This document shows positions 53,954 to 61,318 of a DNA stretch of 64,000 nt, in pieces. The notes beneath the pieces were generated by a model. The model was not told where the DNA came from. It did not search any database and saw only the letters and a program-made list of their open reading frames with translations. A program made the translations under genes and the position numbers. Source of the DNA: an uncultured Paracoccaceae bacterium (GTDB taxonomy: Bacteria; Pseudomonadota; Alphaproteobacteria; Rhodobacterales; Rhodobacteraceae); NCBI GenBank assembly GCA_947500135.1, contig CANMQX010000001.1, forward strand, positions 558,001 through 622,000. Reading direction: 5' to 3'. Numbering within the stretch: the first letter of the stretch is position 1; each line of letters starts with the position of its first letter.

Positions 53954-54694
53954 TCAGGAATCAAGCACAACTGGCGTTGTTCTGCCCATCCGGCACAAAT
54001 CGCAGATGCGCACCGCCTCGGTCACACCCATCAAGGCCAATTGGCGGAATGTGGGCAATTCAAACGGATCAGCGGCTGTGTAATCGACGCCGTAGCCAAG
54101 GTCTTCGAATGACGCGATAGACATCCGGCTAAGCGGGCGATCCGCGCCAGACAGAAAGCCGGTCAGCAGCTCATCACCAAAGATCAGCTCGCGCCAATGG
54201 GCCTCGCGCGTCCCGGCCCCGCCGGTATTGGCAATAGGCACAAAGCGACCGCCATCAGGGTCCAGCAGAGCGTATTCGCGTGCTGCTGCAGGCCCGGTAA
54301 ATCGGGGGTCAGCACTGCCTGATCCGACAATCAGGGTCTGACGCGGCCAAAGCGTGCCAAAGCCCAGCACATGCGCCATTTCATGCAGGATCACGTCGGC
54401 AAAGCCTCCCTGTGCCTCCAGCCGCTCCACATCGGCAGTATCAAACTGCATGATGCCCTTGGCGGGCAAACCGGTGCTTCCTAGTAGGATCGACGGGCCC
54501 GCCTGCCCCAGGACACCCTCTGGTCCGTCAATCGACGTGATCGATACATCGATCTGCACACCGCGCAACGTATCGCCCTCAACCACAATCGGGTCAAAGC
54601 TGGTATCAATCACCCGGTCCCATCGGGCCGCTGCGCGTTCAAACACCGCACGGCGGCTTGCTGACATATTTCCGGCAAAGACAAGGGTGATCAT
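53954..54694 (-). CDS. Leishmanolysin-like zinc metalloprotease
   Basis: A 246-residue protein with the metzincin motif HEMAHVLGFG: zinc ligands His104 and His108, catalytic Glu105, and a distant third His166 in TREAHWRE, as in leishmanolysin (M8). LSRMSIASFEDLGYGVDY near residue 200 is also typical of M8-like bacterial proteins. ATG 54694, with GGAG 8 bases before it, gives an N-terminus (MITLVFAGNMSASRRAVFERA) without a signal peptide, so location and export route are unclear; an ATG five codons upstream is possible. No type I secretion repeats seen. Confidence 0.8.
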   Translation of the reverse strand: MITLVFAGNMSASRRAVFERAAARWDRVIDTSFDPIVVEGDTLRGVQIDVSITSIDGPEGVLGQAGPSILLGSTGLPAKGIMQFDTADVERLEAQGGFADVILHEMAHVLGFGTLWPRQTLIVGSGSADPRFTGPAAAREYALLDPDGGRFVPIANTGGAGTREAHWRELIFGDELLTGFLSGADRPLSRMSIASFEDLGYGVDYTAADPFELPTFRQLALMGVTEAVRICDLCRMGRTTPVVLDS

Positions 54695-55195
54695 AGGCTG
54701 GCTCCGCATGGCAAAGGATCTGATTATATAAAAAGCCCAAGCCGCCCGTCTTGGCCAGCCCAAGGCGGGCGGTGTCGGCGAAAAGCGGCGTGATGTTGAA
54801 TGTCAGATGATTTGACCTTCACCACATCAACTGACCCAAACAGATAAACGGACCTTCGATCAGATCACAGCGAATGCTGACTTTGAGCCCAACCTGTGAA
54901 TTTGATTTTCTCGCTGCGTGCGCTCGCAGCACAAATACTTCTGCATCTGCGTGGATTCACGTATTGCGACGCAGCGGCAATCTCGGTCATTCAAGCATCG
55001 TGCAGCATTTTTTAGGTGGGAATTTCCAAGTAGCGGACAAAGCCGGCCTTGTCGTTTGTAATTCGAATATCCGCTTGGTGAGCTGGTGATCGAATCAAAG
55101 AAACTGCAATTGCCGAGTTCTGATTCTGCATCAGAACACCGGTTAGGAAAAAACCGACTAATTGCAAAGAATAGTGATTGGCCAGTGATCAGGCT
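54695..55195. promoter_or_regulatory. Gap of about 500 bp, promoter and hairpin but no gene
   Basis: On the minus strand TATAAT (54723-54728) lies about 30 bases ahead of the metalloprotease start and is a good -10; the -35 is weak. A perfect 11-bp hairpin with one T-G pair occupies 54744-54770, with a T run nearby on the minus strand. The rest, including a small hairpin at 54913-54930 (GCTGCG/CGCAGC), shows no convincing gene; a 71-codon plus-strand frame was rejected. It borders the accessory region. Confidence 0.5.
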
Positions 55196-55549
55196 TCAAG
55201 GATGCGGTTGGGCAAGGTCAAACCTATCGATCAGATAGCGTTGCACGTCTGCTGGGGCTTCAATGCGGCGTGCTGCACCTTGTCCGGCTTCGCTTGATTC
55301 AGTGGAAAAGGCATCGTCACCTTTCGGCAAAACGATCTGCGGACAGGATTGATTGTCTCCCACAAATTCTGCCATATCCCCACGGGGCCTTTCGAAGTCT
55401 ACATAGCGGACATCCAGATTTTGTCGCACATCGGGAAACATGGCCAGCAATCCTTCAATTGGTGAACATTGCGGGCAAAAGAAAAGCTGGTCGCCGTATT
55501 GCGGGTCACGGAACTTCGATTTTAAAAGGTAGAGGATGGTTTCGGCCAT
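55196..55549 (-). CDS. DUF3088 protein with CPQC motif
   Basis: A 117-residue protein of DUF3088, a small thioredoxin-like family. FFCPQCSP (Cys25, Cys28) near residue 25 is the likely redox or metal pair. The VRYVDFERPR and QSCPQIVLP strands fit the fold; the latter adds another Cys. It is the last gene of the PadR operon, 42 bp after the ArsO-like monooxygenase. Function unknown. Confidence 0.75.
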   Translation of the reverse strand: MAETILYLLKSKFRDPQYGDQLFFCPQCSPIEGLLAMFPDVRQNLDVRYVDFERPRGDMAEFVGDNQSCPQIVLPKGDDAFSTESSEAGQGAARRIEAPADVQRYLIDRFDLAQPHP

Positions 55550-55591
55550 GTCGGCTCCTGTCTTTTGTGCGGTATCGGATGAATATGCCGG

Positions 55592-56656
55592 TCAGGCAAG
55601 AAACGCTGTAACTTCTTTGACCGCCTGTCGCGCGGTCTTGGTGACCCCGTATGTCGTGGCCGAGGCATAGCCGGTCCAACCGCCATAGCCAACCAACCAG
55701 AGCCCCGGTACATCCAGCGCACGCGGCCCGCCGTCGGTCCGCGCTTTTCCGTCTTCGACCGGTAACATGGGTTCCAGATGTGCGAGGTTGGCCCGGAAAC
55801 CGGTGCACCAGATGATTGCGTCAAAGGTCCGTTCCGTGCCGTCTGGCCAGATGCCACCCGACGCAGTCAAGCGGCTAAACGGGCGCACCGCGCGCAGAAC
55901 ATCGTCGCGTTCGCGCGCCTCAAGGACGCTCTCCACCATGACAATGCTGCCAAGCGAAAACCGTGAGTTGTCCACTGTCGGCTTGTCTCCCGATTGCGTC
56001 TGCGTAAACCTTTGTGTGGCCACGCCGAAGATGTGCCGCCCGTCGACGTCGTCGGGGTTATAGCGTGGCTCTTCTGGCGTGATCCAAAGAGTTTCTGCCT
56101 CCAGTGAGACCTCGGCAAGGATTTGTGCGGCAGAATTGCCCGCCCCAATAATGGCCAGGCTACGGCCTGCAAAAGGTGCGGGATTGCGGTAATCGGCAGA
56201 ATGGATTTGTTCACCTTCAAAGGTGTCGCGTCCGTCATATTCAGGGATAAAAGGGTTCTGGGCGGTGCCCGTCGCGCTGATCACCACACGGGCGACATAT
56301 ACCCCCTTGTCGGTGTCTACGGTGAATCCGCCCTCTGAGCGGCTGACGGCCCTCACCCGTACGGGGCGTTCTATCGGCAAGTCATAGCGGGTTTCATACG
56401 TCGCCAGATAGTCGATGAATTCATCCCTGTGCGGATATTCCTCCGCGCCCTGCGGCATCTGCCATCCGGCGATGGAGCTGTAATCCACCGGCGAGAACAG
56501 ACGCAAGCTATCCCAGGTATTGGGCCATGACCCACCCGCAGTGTCGCTGTCGTCGAGGATCACAAAGCTCAGGCCGGTCCGACGCAGAAAATAGGCCGCA
56601 GACAGTCCGGCCTGTCCGCCACCGATAACAATGATGTCGAAGCGTTTTATTGTCAT
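55592..56656 (-). CDS. Flavin-containing monooxygenase, ArsO-like
   Basis: FAD- and NAD(P)H-binding monooxygenase of 354 residues. FAD motif VIGGGQAGLSAAYFLRRTG (about residues 10-28), NADPH motif IIGAGNSAAQILAEV (about residues 169-183), and the family run TWDSLRLFSPVDYSS strongly resemble ArsO, a flavin monooxygenase found in arsenic islands. No other ars gene (arsB, arsC, arsH, acr3) is in the window, so arsenic is only one possible context. ATG 56656 fits; the frame opens 5 codons earlier at TTG. Part of the PadR operon. Confidence 0.82.
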   Translation of the reverse strand: MTIKRFDIIVIGGGQAGLSAAYFLRRTGLSFVILDDSDTAGGSWPNTWDSLRLFSPVDYSSIAGWQMPQGAEEYPHRDEFIDYLATYETRYDLPIERPVRVRAVSRSEGGFTVDTDKGVYVARVVISATGTAQNPFIPEYDGRDTFEGEQIHSADYRNPAPFAGRSLAIIGAGNSAAQILAEVSLEAETLWITPEEPRYNPDDVDGRHIFGVATQRFTQTQSGDKPTVDNSRFSLGSIVMVESVLEARERDDVLRAVRPFSRLTASGGIWPDGTERTFDAIIWCTGFRANLAHLEPMLPVEDGKARTDGGPRALDVPGLWLVGYGGWTGYASATTYGVTKTARQAVKEVTAFLA

Positions 56657-56699
56657 GCCGGCGCTTCCCAACTAGGCCAGTGGGTGATCAGGAAGAAGC

Positions 56700-57443
56700 T
56701 CAAAGTTCAGCACCCCCCCCATCAATGACCATTTCAGCGCCTAGCATGTATCTTGACGCGTCACTTGCCAGAAAAAGAACGGCCGCGGCGATATCCTGCG
56801 GTTTGCCCATGCGGCCCGCGGGCACTTGTTCACCGATACGGGCCACATAGGCCTGAAAATGCGCATCCGTTTCATCCGGTCCCCGGTGGATCGGCGTCTC
56901 AATCGTGCCGGGACTAACACAGTTCACACGGATCGCACGGTCCACAAGTTCCGCCGACATGACCCGCGCGAAAGACCGCACCGCCGCTTTTGAGGCAGAT
57001 AGCAGTGTCTTTTTTGGTGTGCCTATCTGGTTCAGCCAGGACGTATTGAGGATGATTGAGCCACCTCGCACCATCAACGGAAGCACCGATTGGACGGAGA
57101 AGAACGTCCCCTTTACGTTCACGTCCATCAGCCGATGATACATCTCCTCATCGGTCTTCCCCAGCGGCGTGTTAAACGCAACGCCTGCATTGGCAAACAG
57201 AATGTCCAGCGTGCCAAACACTCTGTCTAACTCGGCGTGCATCCGGTCCAAATCATCGAGCTTGCTGATGTCCGCCTGGATCGCGATGGTATCACCACCC
57301 AACCTCTTTCGGGCCGCATCAAGTTTGGCGGTGTCTCTTCCGGTGATCGCGATACGCGCGCCGTTCTCCTGCAGAACTCTGGCCGTTTCAAACCCGATGC
57401 CGCTGGACCCGCCGGTCACAAGTGCTGTCTTGCCTTCAAGCAT
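56700..57443 (-). CDS. SDR-family oxidoreductase lacking the catalytic Tyr
   Basis: A 247-residue classical short-chain dehydrogenase by fold: cofactor loop TGGSSGIG (residues 10-17), NAG (85-87), Ser135 in NTSW and Lys152 in SASKAAV. The position of the catalytic Tyr (four before Lys) is Leu148 (codon 57000-57002, CTA). The Ser-to-Leu spacing is the normal 13, so alignment is unambiguous. From memory some relatives share LSASK, so this may be a distinct SDR branch, not a broken gene. It lies between the MalY/PatB gene and the ArsO-like gene. Confidence 0.85.
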   Translation of the reverse strand: MLEGKTALVTGGSSGIGFETARVLQENGARIAITGRDTAKLDAARKRLGGDTIAIQADISKLDDLDRMHAELDRVFGTLDILFANAGVAFNTPLGKTDEEMYHRLMDVNVKGTFFSVQSVLPLMVRGGSIILNTSWLNQIGTPKKTLLSASKAAVRSFARVMSAELVDRAIRVNCVSPGTIETPIHRGPDETDAHFQAYVARIGEQVPAGRMGKPQDIAAAVLFLASDASRYMLGAEMVIDGGGAEL

Positions 57444-57560
57444 ATCTTTTCCTTTCGAGATTGCAGCCCTACCTATGGGCGCCGGCGCGCAGTTCGCCGC
57501 TTAACAGCAAGAATTTGTCCGAGCCCTTGCGCAAGCGATCTGCTCGATGGGCGCAATGCC

Positions 57561-58724
57561 TCAGTCCAACACTTTCTTGAACCGCCTGAGCGCGTCCTGA
57601 ACATCCGCGCGCGGGGCCGCAATGTTGATGCGAATAAAGCGGGTTGCGTCCTCATCAAACCAGATGCCAGGAGTTGCGCCGAAGCCCGCCTCGCCAAGCT
57701 TGGCTTTCAGGGCGTCGCCCTCCAGTCCGGTGTCGGAGCAGTCCAGCCAGAGCTGATAGGTGCCCTCAACCGGGGACATTTTGACGCTTGGCAGTTCGTC
57801 GGTCAGAAACGAGCCGATCCAGTCGATGGTGCCTTGCAAATAAGCCAGCAGCTCATCGACCCAAGCATCGCCCTTTTCGTAGGCCGCGATGGTGGCGAAG
57901 GTCGTAAAAGCATTGCCGTGGCCCAGATACATGGAGTCTTCGACATGTTTCATCCGCTTCAGGATGGCATCGTTTTCGGTGTAGATGTATCCGTTCGAGA
58001 TGCTCTGCATGCCGAAGGTCTTGGCAGGCGACCCCAGCACCGAGACATGCCGCTGGTTGTCCAGCGCAGACAGGCTGGTGAATCTGTTGTCGCCATAGAT
58101 GATATCAGCATGAATTTCGTCACTGATGATGGTGACGTTGTTGCGCTCGGCGATCTCGACCACGCGGGCCAATTCGTTCGCCGTCCAGACACGTCCGATC
58201 GGGTTGTGCGGATTGCACAAGAGCATCAGTTTGACTTTCGGCGCGGCCAGTTTGGCCTCCAGATCCTCAAAGTCCATTTTATATGCCCCACCCTCGTTGA
58301 TCAGCGAAGATTTGACCGCCTCGCGCCCGGCAGAGGAGATCATCTTGCCGAACTGGTGATAGGCAGGCACCTGCATCAGCACACTGTCGCCCTCGTCGGA
58401 CAGCTCGCGGATCAGCAACGATATCGCGGTCAGAACACCGGGGAATGGCACGAAGTTTTCCGGTTTCAATGTCAGTCCGTGGCGGCGGTCAAACCACCCC
58501 GCGATGGCGGCAAAGATACCTTCAGAGTTAAACTCATAAGCAAACTGGCCGCGCTCTGCGACATAGCGCAGAGCGTCCTTGATCGGATCGGCAATTGGCA
58601 AATCCATATCCGCCACCCAGAACGGGGTGACCTGATCGGTGCCATAGAACATCTTGAGGTAATTTGGATTGTGGCGGACGAACGTATCGCCGGTTTTTGC
58701 GGGGGCGGTGTCAAACATGCTCAT
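57561..58724 (-). CDS. MalY/PatB-family PLP-dependent C-S lyase
   Basis: Fold-type I PLP enzyme of 387 residues in the MalY/PatB group, whose members cleave the C-S bond of cystathionine and cysteine S-conjugates. TPFWVADMDLPIADPI, LCNPHNPIGRVWT, ISDEIHADIIY and the PLP lysine in GSPAKTFGM (about residue 232) are clear. Start ATG 58724 gives MSMFDTAPAKTGDTFVRHN. The adjacent GST gene (21 bp upstream) suggests the two act on conjugates made from glutathione or cysteine. Aminotransferase activity is the alternative. Confidence 0.88.
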   Translation of the reverse strand: MSMFDTAPAKTGDTFVRHNPNYLKMFYGTDQVTPFWVADMDLPIADPIKDALRYVAERGQFAYEFNSEGIFAAIAGWFDRRHGLTLKPENFVPFPGVLTAISLLIRELSDEGDSVLMQVPAYHQFGKMISSAGREAVKSSLINEGGAYKMDFEDLEAKLAAPKVKLMLLCNPHNPIGRVWTANELARVVEIAERNNVTIISDEIHADIIYGDNRFTSLSALDNQRHVSVLGSPAKTFGMQSISNGYIYTENDAILKRMKHVEDSMYLGHGNAFTTFATIAAYEKGDAWVDELLAYLQGTIDWIGSFLTDELPSVKMSPVEGTYQLWLDCSDTGLEGDALKAKLGEAGFGATPGIWFDEDATRFIRINIAAPRADVQDALRRFKKVLD

Positions 58725-58745
58725 GGTCGTGGCTCCTTTGCTTGA

Positions 58746-59447
58746 TCAACAGCACATCTCAAGCGGCTGACTGTCGCTGAAGGCTTTGCTTTTTGCCGCT
58801 GCGCCGCGTCCGAGATACGTCTGATCCGACAGGTAGAAGTCCGAGAAATCTACAACGAATTCCGGCGCCACCGACTTGGCAGGCAGGCCTGACCGCATGA
58901 TATTGTTTTGCCAGGCTTTCAGCTTGGACCGGTCGCCCAGAAAGTCATAGCCGCTTTTCTGTTCGATGATGCAGGCGCGGTGCAGCAGCACCAGCCAAGC
59001 CACGTCGACCATGCCAATGTCATCACCGGCAAAGAACTTGGTGTCACCCAGCTGTGCCTCGATCGTGTCGAAGGCTTTGTCCAGCTTCTGACTGCGCTCG
59101 GTCAAAATGTCCTGATCGGCGCTGCGCTGTGCGCCGCATTGGGGCAAGTAGTGCTTAGTTGCCAGATAGCTCCACGCACGCTCGCGGGCCTTTTCAACCG
59201 GCGTCAGGTTGGGGTGCAGCGGCGGGTATACCTCTTCAATGTATTCAACGATGGCGTCGCTTTCGAACAGCGCCTCGCCCTCGTCTGTGATCAACAGCGG
59301 CACCTGCGCATTGGGCGAGATGTCCAGAAACCATTGGGGTTTGTCACTGAGGCTGATGAACTCCAGATCATATTCAACGCCCTTGGCTTCCAGCAGGGCA
59401 GTGACGCGCTGCACAAAAGGGCAGATTTTGAAGCTGACGATTTTCAT
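58746..59447 (-). CDS. Glutathione transferase with C-terminal Cys-Cys
   Basis: A 233-residue GST. The thioredoxin domain (residues 1-80) begins MKIVSFKICPFVQRVTALL, with Cys9 in a CPF motif, then NAQVPLLITDEG and the Glu-Ser pair of FESDAIVEYI; the helical domain follows. The protein ends EMCC (Cys232, Cys233), an unusual tail that might bind a soft metal or be modified. ATG 59447 has GAAAGGAAAC upstream. The 61-bp gap to padR carries an 18-bp palindrome. Confidence 0.87.
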   Translation of the reverse strand: MKIVSFKICPFVQRVTALLEAKGVEYDLEFISLSDKPQWFLDISPNAQVPLLITDEGEALFESDAIVEYIEEVYPPLHPNLTPVEKARERAWSYLATKHYLPQCGAQRSADQDILTERSQKLDKAFDTIEAQLGDTKFFAGDDIGMVDVAWLVLLHRACIIEQKSGYDFLGDRSKLKAWQNNIMRSGLPAKSVAPEFVVDFSDFYLSDQTYLGRGAAAKSKAFSDSQPLEMCC

Positions 59448-59467
59448 TGTTCGGTTTCCTTTCTGGG

Positions 59468-59485
59468 TGATCGATGCATCGATCA
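59468..59485. promoter_or_regulatory. 18-bp perfect palindrome ahead of the GST gene
   Basis: TGATCGATGCATCGATCA, 20 bases upstream of the GST start codon, at about the place of a -10 element when TTTGACC further upstream is taken as -35. It shares TCGATGC with the repeat ahead of padR, so it is a candidate PadR operator. Confidence 0.5.
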
Positions 59486-59508
59486 TCAATATGTGCGGTC
59501 AAATTTTT

Positions 59509-59880
59509 TTAGGGGCGCTCCGCGCAAGAACAGTCCTGAAGGCATCGGGTGATTTTCATCCATTCGGCCAAAGCGACCTGGAAGGCTTGACGCCCCTTGG
59601 CCGTCACCGAATAGACTTTGCGTTCGCGACCCGAGACAATCTCTGACGTGAAGGTGACGTAGCCACCCTCGGTAAACTGTTTCAGCACCGGGTAGATCGT
59701 GCCTTCGCGTGGGGTGCAGCAGCCATCGGTGCGCCGCTCAACCTGCTTTGCAATATCGTAGCCATGCAGATCCTCATCTTGCAGCACGCAGAGGATGAAG
59801 AACTTTGACAGGCTCATCTTGATCGTATTGCCCCAATAGTCGGGATCAAGCAGGTTCGGTGAGTTTGCAGTCTTGTTCAT
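59509..59880 (-). CDS. PadR-family regulator rich in cysteine
   Basis: A 123-residue PadR winged-helix repressor: LSKFFILCVLQDEDLHGYDIAK (recognition helix region), TIYPVLKQFTEGGYVTFT and the wing GRERKVYSVTAKGRQAF are typical. Cys31, Cys54, Cys55, Cys113, Cys117 and Cys119 are present, with GCCTPREGT before the TIYPVL segment and CLQDCSC near the C-terminus; PadR proteins usually have few. This is compatible with a thiol- or metal/metalloid-based effector, by analogy to other Cys-based repressors. It probably controls its own operon through the repeats at 59468 and 59897. Confidence 0.85.
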   Translation of the reverse strand: MNKTANSPNLLDPDYWGNTIKMSLSKFFILCVLQDEDLHGYDIAKQVERRTDGCCTPREGTIYPVLKQFTEGGYVTFTSEIVSGRERKVYSVTAKGRQAFQVALAEWMKITRCLQDCSCAERP

Positions 59881-59896
59881 GTGGCCCGCTTATACC

Positions 59897-59910
59897 TCGA
59901 TGCTCGATGC
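59897..59910. promoter_or_regulatory. TCGATGC direct repeat ahead of padR
   Basis: TCGATGC occurs twice in tandem at 59897-59903 and 59904-59910, 17 bases ahead of padR, between TTGACG and TATAAG on the minus strand (spacer about 15). The half-site also occurs in the palindrome before the GST gene. Candidate autoregulatory operator. Confidence 0.45.
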
Positions 59911-59944
59911 GTCAACCAGAATTTCACTTACGTCAATGCGTCCC

Positions 59945-60415
59945 TCAGGCTTCAGGCAAACTCGGCTTGGCAATCAATGTCGCGATCTGCGCTCCGATCT
60001 GCATTTCGGAAACCTGACCGAAGTGATGGGCCGCAATTCGCCCCGCCTGATCCAGTACGATCAGGCTCGGCGTGCCGCGCATACCAAAAGCGGCCATGGT
60101 TTCGGGCAAGGGACCAGACCCCGGTTTATCGACGCCCACCGGAAAATTGATGCGATATTCGTGCAGGAAGGCTTTCAACGATACGGGCGTCATCGCCGCG
60201 TGATGTTCAAAAACCGTGTGGATACCGATGACCGCGACCTCGTCGCCCGGAAAGGTCCTTTGAATGGTCTGTGCCAAGGGAATACCGTGAAGCACACAGC
60301 CCGGGCACAGCATCTGAAACGCTTCAATGACCACGATTTTGCCTCGCAAACTGGCCAACGTGATGTCCTGATCCGTATTGAACCACTGCGAAATTGAAAG
60401 CTCGGGTGCCTGCAT
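59945..60415 (-). CDS. TlpA/AhpC-TSA-type thioredoxin-fold protein
   Basis: A 156-residue redoxin. FQMLCPGC (Cys37, Cys40) is a CPGC pair in the position of the redox-active CxxC of TlpA-type proteins, and GMRGTPSLIVLDQAGRI contains the cis-Pro loop. There is no signal peptide, so it is probably cytoplasmic. It lies 64 bp upstream of padR on the same strand and may be the first gene of the operon or have its own promoter. Confidence 0.82.
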   Translation of the reverse strand: MQAPELSISQWFNTDQDITLASLRGKIVVIEAFQMLCPGCVLHGIPLAQTIQRTFPGDEVAVIGIHTVFEHHAAMTPVSLKAFLHEYRINFPVGVDKPGSGPLPETMAAFGMRGTPSLIVLDQAGRIAAHHFGQVSEMQIGAQIATLIAKPSLPEA

Positions 60416-60474
60416 CTGCTTACCTCGATCCTATTCAGGGCAGCGACACTGTGAATTCCGCTGCCCGTGTTTCA

Positions 60475-61227
60475 TCACTTCAAAACGCCCGGCAGGCTCA
60501 AGTCTCCCGAAGCCACGTCGAAAACATCCGTCACACACAAGAGTGGTGAGTGGATGTTGGCGTTCACCCGCAAAGCCGCCGTCACACCGTCATAGGCGAC
60601 CCCGGCAAGGTCGACAGTGCTGGCAAAGCCCGCATTGACACTGATTTCCGGGCCATCAAACAGTGGCGTAAATCCGGGGCTGTCCAGAAAGATCGGAAAG
60701 CCGGGCCAGGTCGCAGGCAGTTTCGGGGTGCTGCCCTCAGGAATGTCGCGGACCGCCAAAGCACGGGGGCCGCACGCCTCGGTCGGGGTCAGGACCACCC
60801 AGTGGCTGTGCCATTCAACGCCATCATTCGACGGATCGCCATCGCCGTTTTCGTCAAACAGTGGCGTGTCATCAAAGTCGGGGTGGCTGGTAGCGGCCAT
60901 TGCCAGAATGCCCGTCCCGCCTTCAAAGCCGACAGCGGAAGGATCCAGCGATGTGGGCCAGACATAGGACCACACGTCAGAGCCGCCAACCGCGCCAATG
61001 GCCGCCGGAGTTTCAGACCCCGCGACCCCATTCGTGGTCATGTGGAAGGTCACGGTGTTGCCTTTGCGATGTGCGTGTGCAGCCAGAATGTCAAAGGCTT
61101 CGACTTTGCCTGCAACTGCGGGCGATTGAACTGCGTCATGCATATCTGCTGCGTGATTTCCGCCAGCAAGGGCTGCACTGGCAGCAAACAGAATGGCGGC
61201 CGTCATGAATGGGGTCTTGTTGGGCAT
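60475..61227 (-). CDS. Secreted protein of unknown function
   Basis: A 250-residue exported protein: a signal peptide of about 21 residues (MPNKTPFMTAAILFAASAAL, cleavage near ALA-GG) precedes a His-rich start (GGNHAADMHDA). DENGDGDPSNDG near residue 126 looks like a calcium-binding EF-hand-like loop, and CGPRAL and LLCVTD hold two Cys that may form a disulfide. I do not recognise the family. AAGGAG precedes the ATG. It diverges from the MarR gene and may be the upstream end of the PadR-side unit, 59 bp ahead of the TlpA-like gene. Confidence 0.65.
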   Translation of the reverse strand: MPNKTPFMTAAILFAASAALAGGNHAADMHDAVQSPAVAGKVEAFDILAAHAHRKGNTVTFHMTTNGVAGSETPAAIGAVGGSDVWSYVWPTSLDPSAVGFEGGTGILAMAATSHPDFDDTPLFDENGDGDPSNDGVEWHSHWVVLTPTEACGPRALAVRDIPEGSTPKLPATWPGFPIFLDSPGFTPLFDGPEISVNAGFASTVDLAGVAYDGVTAALRVNANIHSPLLCVTDVFDVASGDLSLPGVLK

Positions 61228-61252
61228 TGTGTGTCTCCTTGATTTAATTTAC

Positions 61253-61265
61253 TAGCGAGTCGCTA
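61253..61265. promoter_or_regulatory. 13-bp palindrome in the divergent MarR region
   Basis: TAGCGAGTCGCTA (arms TAGCGA/TCGCTA around G) sits between the secreted-protein and MarR genes. Its place in a 91-bp divergent promoter region suggests a MarR operator. Confidence 0.55.
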
Positions 61266-61318
61266 TCATAATGAAGATTGGGATTGCAATAGTAATTTCG
61301 AGTCGATACTTAATTATC

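Noticed and set aside
53817-54083. Overlapping plus-strand frames between the small 61-residue gene and the metalloprotease gene.
   Set aside because: They overlap the metalloprotease coding strand in antisense and three phases are all open at once, a sign of compositional bias.
54874-55089. A 71-codon plus-strand frame in the gap after the metalloprotease gene.
   Set aside because: No ribosome-binding site, mixed composition and no domain; left as non-coding.
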